Shown: in pieces, positions 1 through 5,757 of the stretch | Layout: every line of letters begins with the position of its first letter | Numbering within the stretch: position 1 is the stretch's first letter | Assembly: GCA_022728415.1 (NCBI GenBank) | Contig: JAIJJM010000061.1 | Location: 1-9,162 of the forward strand | Direction of reading: 5' to 3' | Length of the DNA: 9,162 bases | From: Collinsella sp. | GTDB lineage: Bacteria > Actinomycetota > Coriobacteriia > Coriobacteriales > Coriobacteriaceae | The notes under the pieces: generated by a model | Databases searched by the model: none | Told to the model about the DNA's origin: nothing | The model's input: only the letters and a program-made list of their open reading frames with translations | Made by a program: the position numbers and the translations under genes

Positions 1-155
1 TTCTGGTGCAGTTGTTCAAATGTGCTCAGAATGTTCGCTTCGCTGATTTCCGGAAAATTATCATATTCCAGTGACCTGGACCTGACTGAGGTGGAGCAGA
101 CAACGTCCGTATTCTCGTTGACCACTTCCGGACGGGAGACTGTGATTTCAGACAT
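1..155 (-). CDS. N-terminal part of an island-associated protein, possibly DUF4942 family (cut by window edge)
   Basis: On the minus strand an ATG at 155-153 opens a frame that stays open for 51 codons to the window edge. It begins MSEITVSRPEVVNENTD and reaches a segment ending STFEQLHQ. A good Shine-Dalgarno, AAGGA, lies about 9 bases before the ATG, which fixes the start. In E. coli islands of the CP4-44 type, a gene of the DUF4942 group usually follows the DUF957 gene, and position is my main reason for that name; the visible part is too short for a domain call. It lies 96 bp downstream of the DUF957 stop, with an intrinsic terminator between, so it probably depends on read-through or on a promoter of its own. 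The start is fairly sure, the family is a guess. Confidence 0.6.
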   Translation of the reverse strand, partial: MSEITVSRPEVVNENTDVVCSTSVRSRSLEYDNFPEISEANILSTFEQLHQ

Positions 156-180
156 AATCGATATTCCTTTTTGCAGATAA

Positions 181-211
181 ATGAAAACGCCAGCCGTGTT
201 CAGGCTGGCGT
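181..211 (-). terminator. Rho-independent terminator after the DUF957 gene
   Basis: A perfect 9-bp stem, ACGCCAGCC (187-195) with GGCTGGCGT (203-211), encloses the 7-base loop GTGTTCA. Read on the minus strand it is followed at once by TTTTCATTT, the U-rich tail of an intrinsic terminator. It sits about 40 bases past the DUF957 stop codon and only about 30 bases before the next start codon at 155, so it should end or attenuate transcription coming from the DUF5983-DUF957 pair. Confidence 0.8.
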
Positions 212-251
212 CAGTGGAATGAAGTCTGGTGAGTGAGATGATGAGTGAGAC

Positions 252-449
252 TCACCGGTTCTGGTGCTGAAGCTGCAGTTGGCGCAGGGTACGGATATCC
301 TCTCTGGCCTGTTCGATACAGGGCAACAGTGCTGCTGAATCCGTTTTATCCTCATTGTTGTCAAAGATAATTCCCGATTCGCAGTCGATATTGTCCTGCA
401 GCCACGCAATCAGAATATCCAGCGCTGTTTCCGTGGTTAATGATTTCAT
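252..449 (-). CDS. DUF957 family small protein, YeeW/YpjJ-like
   Basis: A 65-residue soluble, acidic protein beginning MKSLTTETALDILIAWLQD and ending QLQLQHQNR. I recognise it as the DUF957 protein found after cbtA and the DUF5983 gene in E. coli prophage-like islands; its molecular function is not known. The frame can be extended upstream to 494, but the start at 449 gives the recognised N-terminus and avoids overlapping the DUF5983 gene. Only 11 bp separate it from the DUF5983 stop at 461, and no strong Shine-Dalgarno is visible, so translation is probably coupled to that gene. It appears full length. With the toxin gene truncated upstream, its expression must depend on read-through or a promoter I cannot identify. 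Confidence 0.85.
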   Translation of the reverse strand: MKSLTTETALDILIAWLQDNIDCESGIIFDNNEDKTDSAALLPCIEQAREDIRTLRQLQLQHQNR

Positions 450-460
450 GTTGTTTCTGG

Positions 461-949
461 TTACCAGTCGAAAGTGGGTAAACCCGGCAGGCATTCAGCG
501 TTGGCATCCAGATGAATGAGACTGACGCCATAACGTCGGGTAAGTGTGACAACCAGACGACGGAACGTTTTTGACAGGCCCAGGCGCTTAAGCCGCAGAA
601 CCGGGTACGACCACGCATCAGTACGTAACAGATAACCGGTACCTGTAAAATGAATCCATTCTGATTCACCAACGTCCCTGGTCTGGTGTGACAGCGAGTA
701 CAACCAGGCGTTGTCCGTTTCCGTGATATGTGCGGTACTGCAGCGTATGCCGGCAAGGGTTGCAAACGGTGGTAGTGTGCAGGTTGACTGTTGGTCGGAT
801 TCCTCCACCACACGGAGTGAATAACCGTTTTCAGCGACGTTATTAATCAGTTCAGTGAGATTAACACCATCGACGTCAACGACAATGCGCCCCATGTTCA
901 GTGCCTGCACGTTAACGCTGTCAGCTTCCAGCGTCAGGGCCAGTTTCAT
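461..949 (-). CDS. DUF5983 family protein from the cbtA neighbourhood
   Basis: A complete 162-residue soluble protein, beginning MKLALTLEADSVNVQALNMG and ending ECLPGLPTFDW. I recognise it as the DUF5983 protein that follows the type IV toxin gene cbtA (yeeV) in CP4-44-like islands of E. coli. No signal peptide or membrane segment is seen and no biochemical role is established. The start is secure: AGGAGG lies at the right distance, inside the last codons of the cbtA remnant, and the ATG overlaps the cbtA stop as ATGA, the usual arrangement for translational coupling. The coupling partner is now only a gene fragment, so this gene has lost its native promoter and toxin. It is followed after 11 bp by the DUF957 gene. 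Confidence 0.85.
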   Translation of the reverse strand: MKLALTLEADSVNVQALNMGRIVVDVDGVNLTELINNVAENGYSLRVVEESDQQSTCTLPPFATLAGIRCSTAHITETDNAWLYSLSHQTRDVGESEWIHFTGTGYLLRTDAWSYPVLRLKRLGLSKTFRRLVVTLTRRYGVSLIHLDANAECLPGLPTFDW

Positions 950-1077
950 CGTTTCGCCTCCTGATACTTACCCAGGGTAATGTTATTTACCGTTCGGTAA
1001 TTGTCGCGGGTCATCAGGCCGGTCGCCCGGCTAGCCCGGAGGATATCGATGCTGTTTATTAACTGAGAGCGGGTAGC
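946..1077 (-). pseudogene. cbtA: 3' fragment of cbtA (YeeV-type toxin)
   Basis: Translating the minus strand in the frame ending TGA (948-946) gives RSQLINSIDILRA, then SRATGLMTRDNYRTV, then NNITLGKYQEAKR. This matches, from memory, the last 40 or so residues of CbtA, the toxin of the CbtA/CbeA type IV system that blocks FtsZ and MreB polymerisation. Homology ends near 1074-1077, and an in-frame TAA lies four codons further upstream, so the first two thirds of the toxin (about 124 residues in the family) are missing. The cbeA antitoxin gene that should lie further upstream is not present; the sequence there is an unrelated membrane-protein remnant. A deletion or rearrangement breakpoint is therefore near 1077. 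The fragment should have no toxin activity. Confidence 0.85.
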
Positions 1078-1159
1078 AGATTGTTGTTATACATGGCGTA
1101 TGAAGTATTACCAGTCATGCGGAGTAGTGTGGTGAGGGGTTGTATGAGAAATCGCCACC

Positions 1160-1605
1160 TTCTTGTCAGAGAGGGAACGCTACCATGAAAGTCAAAAGCG
1201 ATAACGCAGACCGGTACGATCGGTAGGTAAAACTGTAGCGGTGTGCTGCCGACGAGGTCAGAATAATCTGCGCGTTTTTACGCCAGCGCCACCGACGAAC
1301 AGCAGGAGATTGAGGGGAATTTGGCGGCGATAAAGACGTAGAAGAGAAAAACGGGCAATTTGCCGCATGCCCACAGAATCAGTGAGATCGTTAGCGACAG
1401 CAAAATGATCGGCAGCCAGCGGCGGCCTGCAATATCGGGATGAAGGAGATCCTACGATATCGATGCTGCACCTGATATGTACGATCAGTAAATAGAGTAC
1501 GAAACAGAAAACACGACGATAATAACGCTGGCAGCGGTGCCTGTCAGGCAAACGCCCACACGCAATAAAATAAATCAACCATCGCAGGGCCGTGATCATC
1601 CGCAT
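1160..1605 (-). pseudogene. Decayed remnant of an unrecognised membrane protein
   Basis: No intact gene is present between the cbtA fragment (1077) and 1662, but the minus strand carries coding-like hydrophobic stretches that change frame. From right to left: MRMITALRWLIYFIAC near 1605-1558, then in another frame VCLTGTAASVIIVVFSVSY near 1560-1500, then RRWLPIILLSLTISLILWAC near 1420-1360 continuing KLPVFLFYVFIAAKFP, and finally a third frame with RRWRKNAQIILTSSAAHRYS ending in TGA near 1164. This pattern fits one small inner-membrane protein gene carrying several frameshifts. The longest single frame (1258-1605, 115 codons) mixes these and has an unnatural Arg/Cys-rich composition in places. 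I cannot name the parent family. The rest of 1078-1160 shows nothing I can support. Confidence 0.35.
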
Positions 1606-1615
1606 ACACCGCTGA

Positions 1616-1637
1616 TGACGCGTCTAAAAACGCGTCA
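1616..1637. repeat. 8-bp inverted repeat 25 bp past the 413-codon gene
   Basis: TGACGCGT (1616-1623) and ACGCGTCA (1630-1637) form a perfect 8-bp stem with the loop CTAAAA. It lies about 25 bp beyond the stop codon of the minus-strand gene 1662-2903. It could end that transcript, but no T-run follows the stem on the minus strand, so it is at best a weak or Rho-assisted terminator. Confidence 0.4.
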
Positions 1638-1661
1638 ATATGACTTCCCCGGAACATTACC

Positions 1662-2903
1662 TCATTTCAGGGTATGGAGAATTTTTAACATCGAGTTATC
1701 TATGGTCTGTTTGACTTTCTCGTAATAGATCGGTTCAGATAATGGCGAATCCCAGGTATGAATATCGTTCTTATTAAAAGGAATGCATTTCATGGCTACT
1801 GCCTTTAACTGTTTCCCTTTTTGCTCATACTCATTGATATCATTAATGGTAAATTTCAAACTCTCTTTTCTTGCTTCTGTTATTTCAGTTGGGCATACCA
1901 GCTTTATATCTCCTAAGGTAAATGTACTGACCCCGGTGATGAAAAATCTCTCGGGGATTTCTGTATAGTGCCGAGTATTCCAGATTAAGCCATTAAACAT
2001 ACTATGAGAATGAGTTTTATTTTCGATATAATACTGATGCGTTCTCCAGTCACTAATGCCAGAGAGACTCATTACCATATTAATGATCATATTTGGGATA
2101 GGGCGATACCACATACTGAATACAGTAATTACAACTGGTATGCATATTAAAACAACTATGAATCCAGTGAATTTATCACCATTTCTGCGCTCATTAAGAT
2201 GTATGGCACCAGGCAGAATGCCAATAGTAACAATAGCTGCTGTTAAGGCAAGGAGCATTAGCATTTCAACCAAATCACTTGTCCCCTCACTAAAATCAAG
2301 TTGGGTAAGCAGAAATAACATAGGTAATATTTGAACGATCCCGGGAGTCATAAATTGCAAGGGTAAAAAACATAACAATCTTGGTTTTCTTGGTAATTTC
2401 TCATAGTTATCAGATTTATGCCAACTAAATCTCTTTGTTTTAAATAGATTAAAATAGGATACAAAATAACTAAAAGCAAGCATCAATACAAAACCGGTGA
2501 TACTTATGGAATAACCATTCCATCCATAAAGATAGTAAATATAGTAGCCAACAATTATACTACAGCATATAAACAAGCTATTTAGATAACAAACAGTGGA
2601 AATTCGATGTGGTATGCTTGGATAATTTTTGAAATTATCTTCATGTAATGTGTAAATGAGGATTAGAATAAAAGAGGAAATGAAAATTACTAAGCTAAAC
2701 CCAGAAAGCGATACTATTATAAAAACAAAAATGATACCTATGGCTGAACTGAGGCTTACAGTATCAAAGAAAATATCTAATCTATCTATGTTTGACAGAT
2801 AGAACCATATAACAGCCATTGTGCATCCAGTAATAAATGTAGATGAGGTTATTACTGAAATAATGAATTTTTTATTCAACAGCTTTATGACAGATTTATT
2901 CAT
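1662..2903 (-). CDS. Multi-pass inner-membrane protein of unknown function, AT-rich
   Basis: A complete 413-residue protein that I do not recognise. The first 275 or so residues are mostly hydrophobic. Likely membrane segments are at about 13-36, 52-66, 68-86, 104-126, 132-151, 173-200, 209-231 and 246-264. Residues 285-413 form a polar, probably soluble C-terminal domain with a Lys/Glu-rich stretch (about 343-371). Residues 24-27 read ITGC, which resembles a lipobox, but hydrophobic residues continue past the cysteine and a plain membrane anchor is more likely. The start at 2903 follows a sigma70-like promoter with a very short leader; the Shine-Dalgarno is weak (GGAA). The gene is visibly much richer in A+T than the mhb genes, a sign of horizontal acquisition. 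It stands alone, between a frameshifted small membrane gene and a decayed remnant. A transporter, an immunity protein or a defence membrane protein are all possible and none is supported by a motif. Confidence 0.7.
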   Translation of the reverse strand: MNKSVIKLLNKKFIISVITSSTFITGCTMAVIWFYLSNIDRLDIFFDTVSLSSAIGIIFVFIIVSLSGFSLVIFISSFILILIYTLHEDNFKNYPSIPHRISTVCYLNSLFICCSIIVGYYIYYLYGWNGYSISITGFVLMLAFSYFVSYFNLFKTKRFSWHKSDNYEKLPRKPRLLCFLPLQFMTPGIVQILPMLFLLTQLDFSEGTSDLVEMLMLLALTAAIVTIGILPGAIHLNERRNGDKFTGFIVVLICIPVVITVFSMWYRPIPNMIINMVMSLSGISDWRTHQYYIENKTHSHSMFNGLIWNTRHYTEIPERFFITGVSTFTLGDIKLVCPTEITEARKESLKFTINDINEYEQKGKQLKAVAMKCIPFNKNDIHTWDSPLSEPIYYEKVKQTIDNSMLKILHTLK

Positions 2904-2933
2904 AATCCGAATTCCATACCTGATAAAATTCGT

Positions 2934-2962
2934 ATTGTAGTGAGGACCGATTTTTTGAGCAA
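2934..2962 (-). promoter_or_regulatory. Sigma70-like promoter for the 413-codon membrane gene
   Basis: On the minus strand, TTGCTC (2962-2957) and TACAAT (2939-2934) are separated by exactly 17 bp. Transcription would start near 2927, about 24 bases before the ATG at 2903. The -35 box overlaps the region just past the stop codon of the upstream small membrane gene. No operator is evident beside it. Confidence 0.55.
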
Positions 2963-2963
2963 C

Positions 2964-3184
2964 TTATAACCATCGCTTAAAGCTACTTGCTACCATACAT
3001 GCCGTTATCCCGAACCATAAAGCGCTTGGCAGTAACACCAACATCACAGACAGATACTGCGGTTGCGCCAAATAAAAGAATGGCGGATAAGGTCGGCGGA
3101 TTGCAACGTGATGCTGTGCTGTAGGATGACTTCTGCGGTCTCGTCCAGCGCCAGCCACTCCTGGCGGATTTTGTGTGGGGGCAT
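2964..3184 (-). pseudogene. Small membrane protein gene broken by a frameshift
   Basis: A minus-strand ATG at 3184, preceded by AAAAGGAA at good spacing, opens a 46-codon frame: MPPHKIRQEWLALDETAEV, then ILQHSITLQSADLIRHSFIW, ending at TGA 3046-3044. Just before that stop, the overlapping frame continues with natural-looking sequence, QPQYLSVMLVLLPSALWFG then ITACMVASSFKRWL, ending at TAA 2966-2964. A one-base loss near 3065-3075 (codons TGG CGC AAC) explains the switch. The restored protein would have about 73 residues: a polar amphipathic N-terminal half and one transmembrane helix or short hairpin near the C-terminus. I do not recognise the family. Alternatively the 46-residue product is genuine and the second frame is untranslated. 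No classic slippery heptamer was seen, so programmed frameshifting is unlikely. Confidence 0.45.
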
Positions 3185-3269
3185 GGTGTGTTCCTTTTTG
3201 TGTTGTTGGTTGCGTATAGTGCTTGTTGATGATGAAAACCGGTGTGAGATATTTTTGCCAAAACAACTA

Positions 3270-3283
3270 ACACTGATCAGTGT
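3270..3283. promoter_or_regulatory. 14-bp perfect palindrome, possible operator
   Basis: ACACTGATCAGTGT is identical to its own reverse complement with no spacer. It lies about 86 bp before the start of the small minus-strand membrane gene at 3184. Its size and symmetry suit a dimeric repressor of the TetR or similar type, but no matching regulator gene is in the window and I cannot assign it to a known operator. Confidence 0.35.
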
Positions 3284-3437
3284 AGGTAACGAGCTTTTCA
3301 GACATAATCTGGTGATGATTTACACTGGAAAAACAGGACGTAACACTGAATAGCTCTGGAGACGATTTGCTTGAAGTGGCGTGCTATTTGTTGAAAGAAG
3401 GATTTCTGATGATACCTTATTTTAAAGGAGGCTAAAG

Positions 3438-3487
3438 GGAGAGGAGAGAGCCCTGTTGAAATCAACAGGACTTAATAGCTCCTCTCC
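3438..3487 (-). terminator. Nested hairpin after mhbM, probable operon terminator
   Basis: An outer perfect 9-bp pair, GGAGAGGAG (3438-3446) with CTCCTCTCC (3479-3487), encloses an inner perfect 8-bp pair, CCTGTTGA (3452-3459) with TCAACAGG (3462-3469), closed by a two-base AA loop. On the minus strand it begins about 45 bases after the mhbM stop and is followed by CTTTAGCCTCCTTT, which is pyrimidine-rich but not a clean U-run. It most probably ends the mhb operon transcript or protects its 3' end. Confidence 0.5.
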
Positions 3488-3533
3488 GAAGGGCAAGGAG
3501 ATCACCCGTGCGCCTGGTTAGGTGAAGAAGTAC

Positions 3534-4727
3534 TCAGCGTGGTTGCAGACAGTTATCTTCTTTCCAGCCGTACAGCCACTCCATGCCGCGATAAAACTCT
3601 GCCTGCGATTTCCCTTTCCACAGCAGGTTACGAACCTGGCGTTCTACTCCCGCGGCGTGATAAATCCGTCCCATCTCACGGGTCGACCAGACAATACGCG
3701 CGGTGCGCGGAATACGTACCGACTCATACAGCGCAAAGGCTTGCGCCGCATCACCCTCACACTGCGCCAGCGCCTTACCCAGCGTTACCGCGTCTTCCAG
3801 CGCCATACAGGCACCTTGCGCCATATATTGCGCCACTGGATGGGCTGCATCGCCCACCAGCGTAATGCGGTTAGTGCCCCATTTCGCGACTGGTTCACGG
3901 TCGGCAGTTGACCAGCGTCGCCATGAAGTCGGTTTATCCAGCATCTGGCGCGGACGCGGGTGAATCCCCTCAAAGTAAGAGAGCACTTCCTCTTTACTGC
4001 CATCCTTCACGCCCCACTCTTCCTGCTGGCGGCTGTGGAATGTCACCACCAGGTTATACTGCGTGCCGCCGCGCAAAGGGTAATGCACCAGGTGACAGTG
4101 CGGCCCCGCCCACAGTACCGGTGCGTTAATGCGCAAATCTTCCGGCATATCGGCACAATCGATAACCGCACGGTAGACAACATGTCCGGTGACACGCGGC
4201 GCATCGCCCAATAAGCTCTGGCGCACCACTGACTTCACGCCGTCACAGCCAATCAGAATATCGCCGGTCCAGCTATTGCCGCGATCGTCAAACACGGTGA
4301 CATCGTCTTCCGTCTCGCGAATATCCACGACGTTGGTGGAGGTGTGATATTCCACGTCCGGATGCGTCAGTACCGCTTCCCACACCGAGGCGTGAATATC
4401 AACCCGGTGGATCACCGCGTAAGGACCGCCGAAATGGTCACGAAAGGCCTGCCCGGTTTCAATGCGCACCACTTCTTCGGCGTTCACCGCATCCATCATG
4501 GTAATGTGATCGGTAAACACCGCGCGCTGGCGGGCAACTTCGCCGACGCCGAGGCTGTCCAGCGCCGAAAACGCATTTGGCCCCAACTGGATGCCCGCGC
4601 CAATCTCACCGATCTCATGCGCCTTTTCCAGCAGCACCACTTTGATCCCCAGGCGGGCTAGTGACAGCGCAGTTGCCGCACCGCCGATCCCGCCTCCCAC
4701 AATTACTGCGCGTGTTACTTTCGTCAT
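3534..4727 (-). CDS. mhbM: 3-Hydroxybenzoate 6-hydroxylase (FAD monooxygenase)
   Basis: A complete 397-residue flavoprotein of the class A aromatic hydroxylases. These cytoplasmic enzymes use FAD, NADH and O2 to convert 3-hydroxybenzoate to gentisate (2,5-dihydroxybenzoate). The N-terminal Rossmann motif GGGIGG is at residues 11-16, the DG motif (CDGVKS) around 161-166 and the second FAD motif GDAAHP at 292-297, all in normal positions. Length agrees with the MhbM/XlnD/NagX family. The start is supported by AGGAGA a few bases upstream. It lies 14 bp after the chimeric dioxygenase-isomerase gene, at the end of the operon. All recognised catalytic and cofactor motifs are present, so the enzyme looks functional although the step after it appears broken. 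Salicylate hydroxylase-like activity is the main alternative; context favours 3-hydroxybenzoate. Confidence 0.9.
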   Translation of the reverse strand: MTKVTRAVIVGGGIGGAATALSLARLGIKVVLLEKAHEIGEIGAGIQLGPNAFSALDSLGVGEVARQRAVFTDHITMMDAVNAEEVVRIETGQAFRDHFGGPYAVIHRVDIHASVWEAVLTHPDVEYHTSTNVVDIRETEDDVTVFDDRGNSWTGDILIGCDGVKSVVRQSLLGDAPRVTGHVVYRAVIDCADMPEDLRINAPVLWAGPHCHLVHYPLRGGTQYNLVVTFHSRQQEEWGVKDGSKEEVLSYFEGIHPRPRQMLDKPTSWRRWSTADREPVAKWGTNRITLVGDAAHPVAQYMAQGACMALEDAVTLGKALAQCEGDAAQAFALYESVRIPRTARIVWSTREMGRIYHAAGVERQVRNLLWKGKSQAEFYRGMEWLYGWKEDNCLQPR

Positions 4728-4741
4728 TATAGTTCTCCTGG

Positions 4742-5746
4742 TCAGGCTGAAATTTTATCTTGTTGATTTTCTGGCGCTGCGGCAATGAACGCTGGCAACT
4801 GTGTGCAGGCGTCGTACACCGCTTTGCAGCGTGGATACCCGCTCAAATCGCAGTTCATGCGTAGCGCGTTTGCCCACTGCGGGACAAGGCAGCAATCTGC
4901 CAGCGTCGGCGTCTCGCCCACACAAAATTGCCCCGACTGGTTCTGGCGCAACAGTTGTTCCACCGCGCTTAACCCTTGCTGGATCCAGTGCGCATAGCCG
5001 CCGGTGACCGGGTTGACGTAGCGCATTTTGTAGCCATCCCATTCGTCGGCATCGCCCATGCGGGTTAAATCGTGCAGCACTTCGCGGCTGCGGTCATAAC
5101 GATAGTTAAAGATCGGCGAGGAGTTCCCCGTCTGATGGCGCAGCGGCAACATATTGGCAGCGTAACGCGGCAGGTAATCGCCCTCTTTACGCGTTACCGG
5201 TTGTTGATCTTCCGGGTAATCTTCGGCAAAACCGCAGCCCAGAGTGTTCACTAATGGCAGATCCAACCCATCGAGCCAGATAACCGGTTCGTCGCCAGGG
5301 TTGCCGTGATCGTGCCAGCGCCACTGCGGGGTCAGGATAAAATCGCCCTCATTCATTGGCGTGCGTTCGCCGTCAACGGCGGTAAATGCCCCTTTGCCTT
5401 CAACAATAAAACGCAGCGCCGACTGGTTATGACGATGACTCGGTGCCACTTCGCCCGGCATGATCAGTTGCAAACCGGCATATAAAGTCGCGGTGATGGA
5501 AGACTGCCCTCGCAGCGCCGGGTTTTCCAGTACCAGCACGCGGCGCACCGCCTCTTTCGCGCCAATCAGGCTGCCGCTCTCCAGCAGCAGCGGGCGGATC
5601 TCCTGATAATTCCAGTACGCTGGCGCACAGTTAGCGTTGGGCGTTTTCGGCACCAGATGGTGCAGTGACTCCCACAGCGGGGTCAGGTTTTGCCCGGAAA
5701 TATGCTGATAAAATTGCTCGCGGCTATTTTGATTGTTATCAGTCAT
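4742..5746 (-). CDS. mhbD'-'mhbI: Chimeric gene: gentisate 1,2-dioxygenase N-terminus fused to maleylpyruvate isomerase C-terminus
   Basis: A continuous 334-codon frame made of two different enzymes. Residues 1-251 are the E. coli type of gentisate 1,2-dioxygenase, a bicupin iron enzyme that opens gentisate to maleylpyruvate. The iron ligands of the first cupin are present: His104 and His106 (SHRH) and His145 (WRWHDH). After VNPVTGGY (244-251) the sequence switches to [16 protein letters not shown] and ends NQQDKISA, which I recognise as the C-terminal 83 or so residues of the zeta-GST-like maleylpyruvate isomerase. Missing are the dioxygenase's second cupin (family length about 345), the whole fumarylpyruvate hydrolase gene that normally lies between, and the isomerase's thioredoxin-like glutathione-binding half. 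The start has a strong TAAGGAG that shares the TAA stop of mhbT. Neither activity is likely to survive, but the iron site could still bind metal. Reading frame and spacing to mhbM are preserved. Confidence 0.9.
   Translation of the reverse strand: MTDNNQNSREQFYQHISGQNLTPLWESLHHLVPKTPNANCAPAYWNYQEIRPLLLESGSLIGAKEAVRRVLVLENPALRGQSSITATLYAGLQLIMPGEVAPSHRHNQSALRFIVEGKGAFTAVDGERTPMNEGDFILTPQWRWHDHGNPGDEPVIWLDGLDLPLVNTLGCGFAEDYPEDQQPVTRKEGDYLPRYAANMLPLRHQTGNSSPIFNYRYDRSREVLHDLTRMGDADEWDGYKMRYVNPVTGGYAHWIQQGLSAVEQLLRQNQSGQFCVGETPTLADCCLVPQWANALRMNCDLSGYPRCKAVYDACTQLPAFIAAAPENQQDKISA
4988..4998 (-). other. Deletion junction between mhbD and mhbI
   Basis: Codon 251 (TAT, minus strand 4996-4994) is the last that fits gentisate dioxygenase (NPVTGGY) and the following GCG CAC TGG fit maleylpyruvate isomerase (YAHWIQQ). 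Tyrosine fits both parents, so the exact break lies within a few bases, and a short microhomology around TAT is possible. Judged from family lengths, about 1.4 kb has been lost; that figure is an estimate. Confidence 0.75.
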
Positions 5747-5757
5747 TGGGATGCTCC

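Larger units (their letters stand above)
3185..3533. other. Gene-free interval between the membrane genes and mhbM
   Basis: Nothing convincing is coded here on either strand. The interval holds the Shine-Dalgarno of the small membrane gene (near 3188-3197), a 14-bp perfect palindrome (3270-3283) and a nested hairpin (3438-3487), listed separately. A possible -35 (TTGGCA, minus strand, near 3260-3255) has no good -10 at the right distance. Composition is intermediate between the AT-rich gene to the left and the mhb genes to the right. Confidence 0.6.

Noticed and set aside
1138..1228. Two tiny overlapping plus-strand frames (MRNRHLLVREGTLP and MKVKSDNADRYDR) joined by ATGA
   Set aside because: Both are under 15 codons and lie opposite the end of the decayed minus-strand remnant; nothing supports translation.
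1687..1768. Lipoprotein signal suggested by ITGC near the N-terminus of the 413-residue protein (gene 1662-2903)
   Set aside because: Hydrophobic residues continue for about ten positions beyond the cysteine and the protein is multi-pass, so a transmembrane segment explains it better. The motif itself lies near 2834-2823.
3063..3353. 96-codon plus-strand frame over the small membrane gene
   Set aside because: No Shine-Dalgarno or recognisable motif; it overlaps the better supported minus-strand frame with a strong ribosome site.
4755..5042. 95-codon minus-strand frame overlapping the chimeric gene
   Set aside because: It lies in an alternative frame of a well-supported gene and has the Arg-rich composition of a shadow frame.
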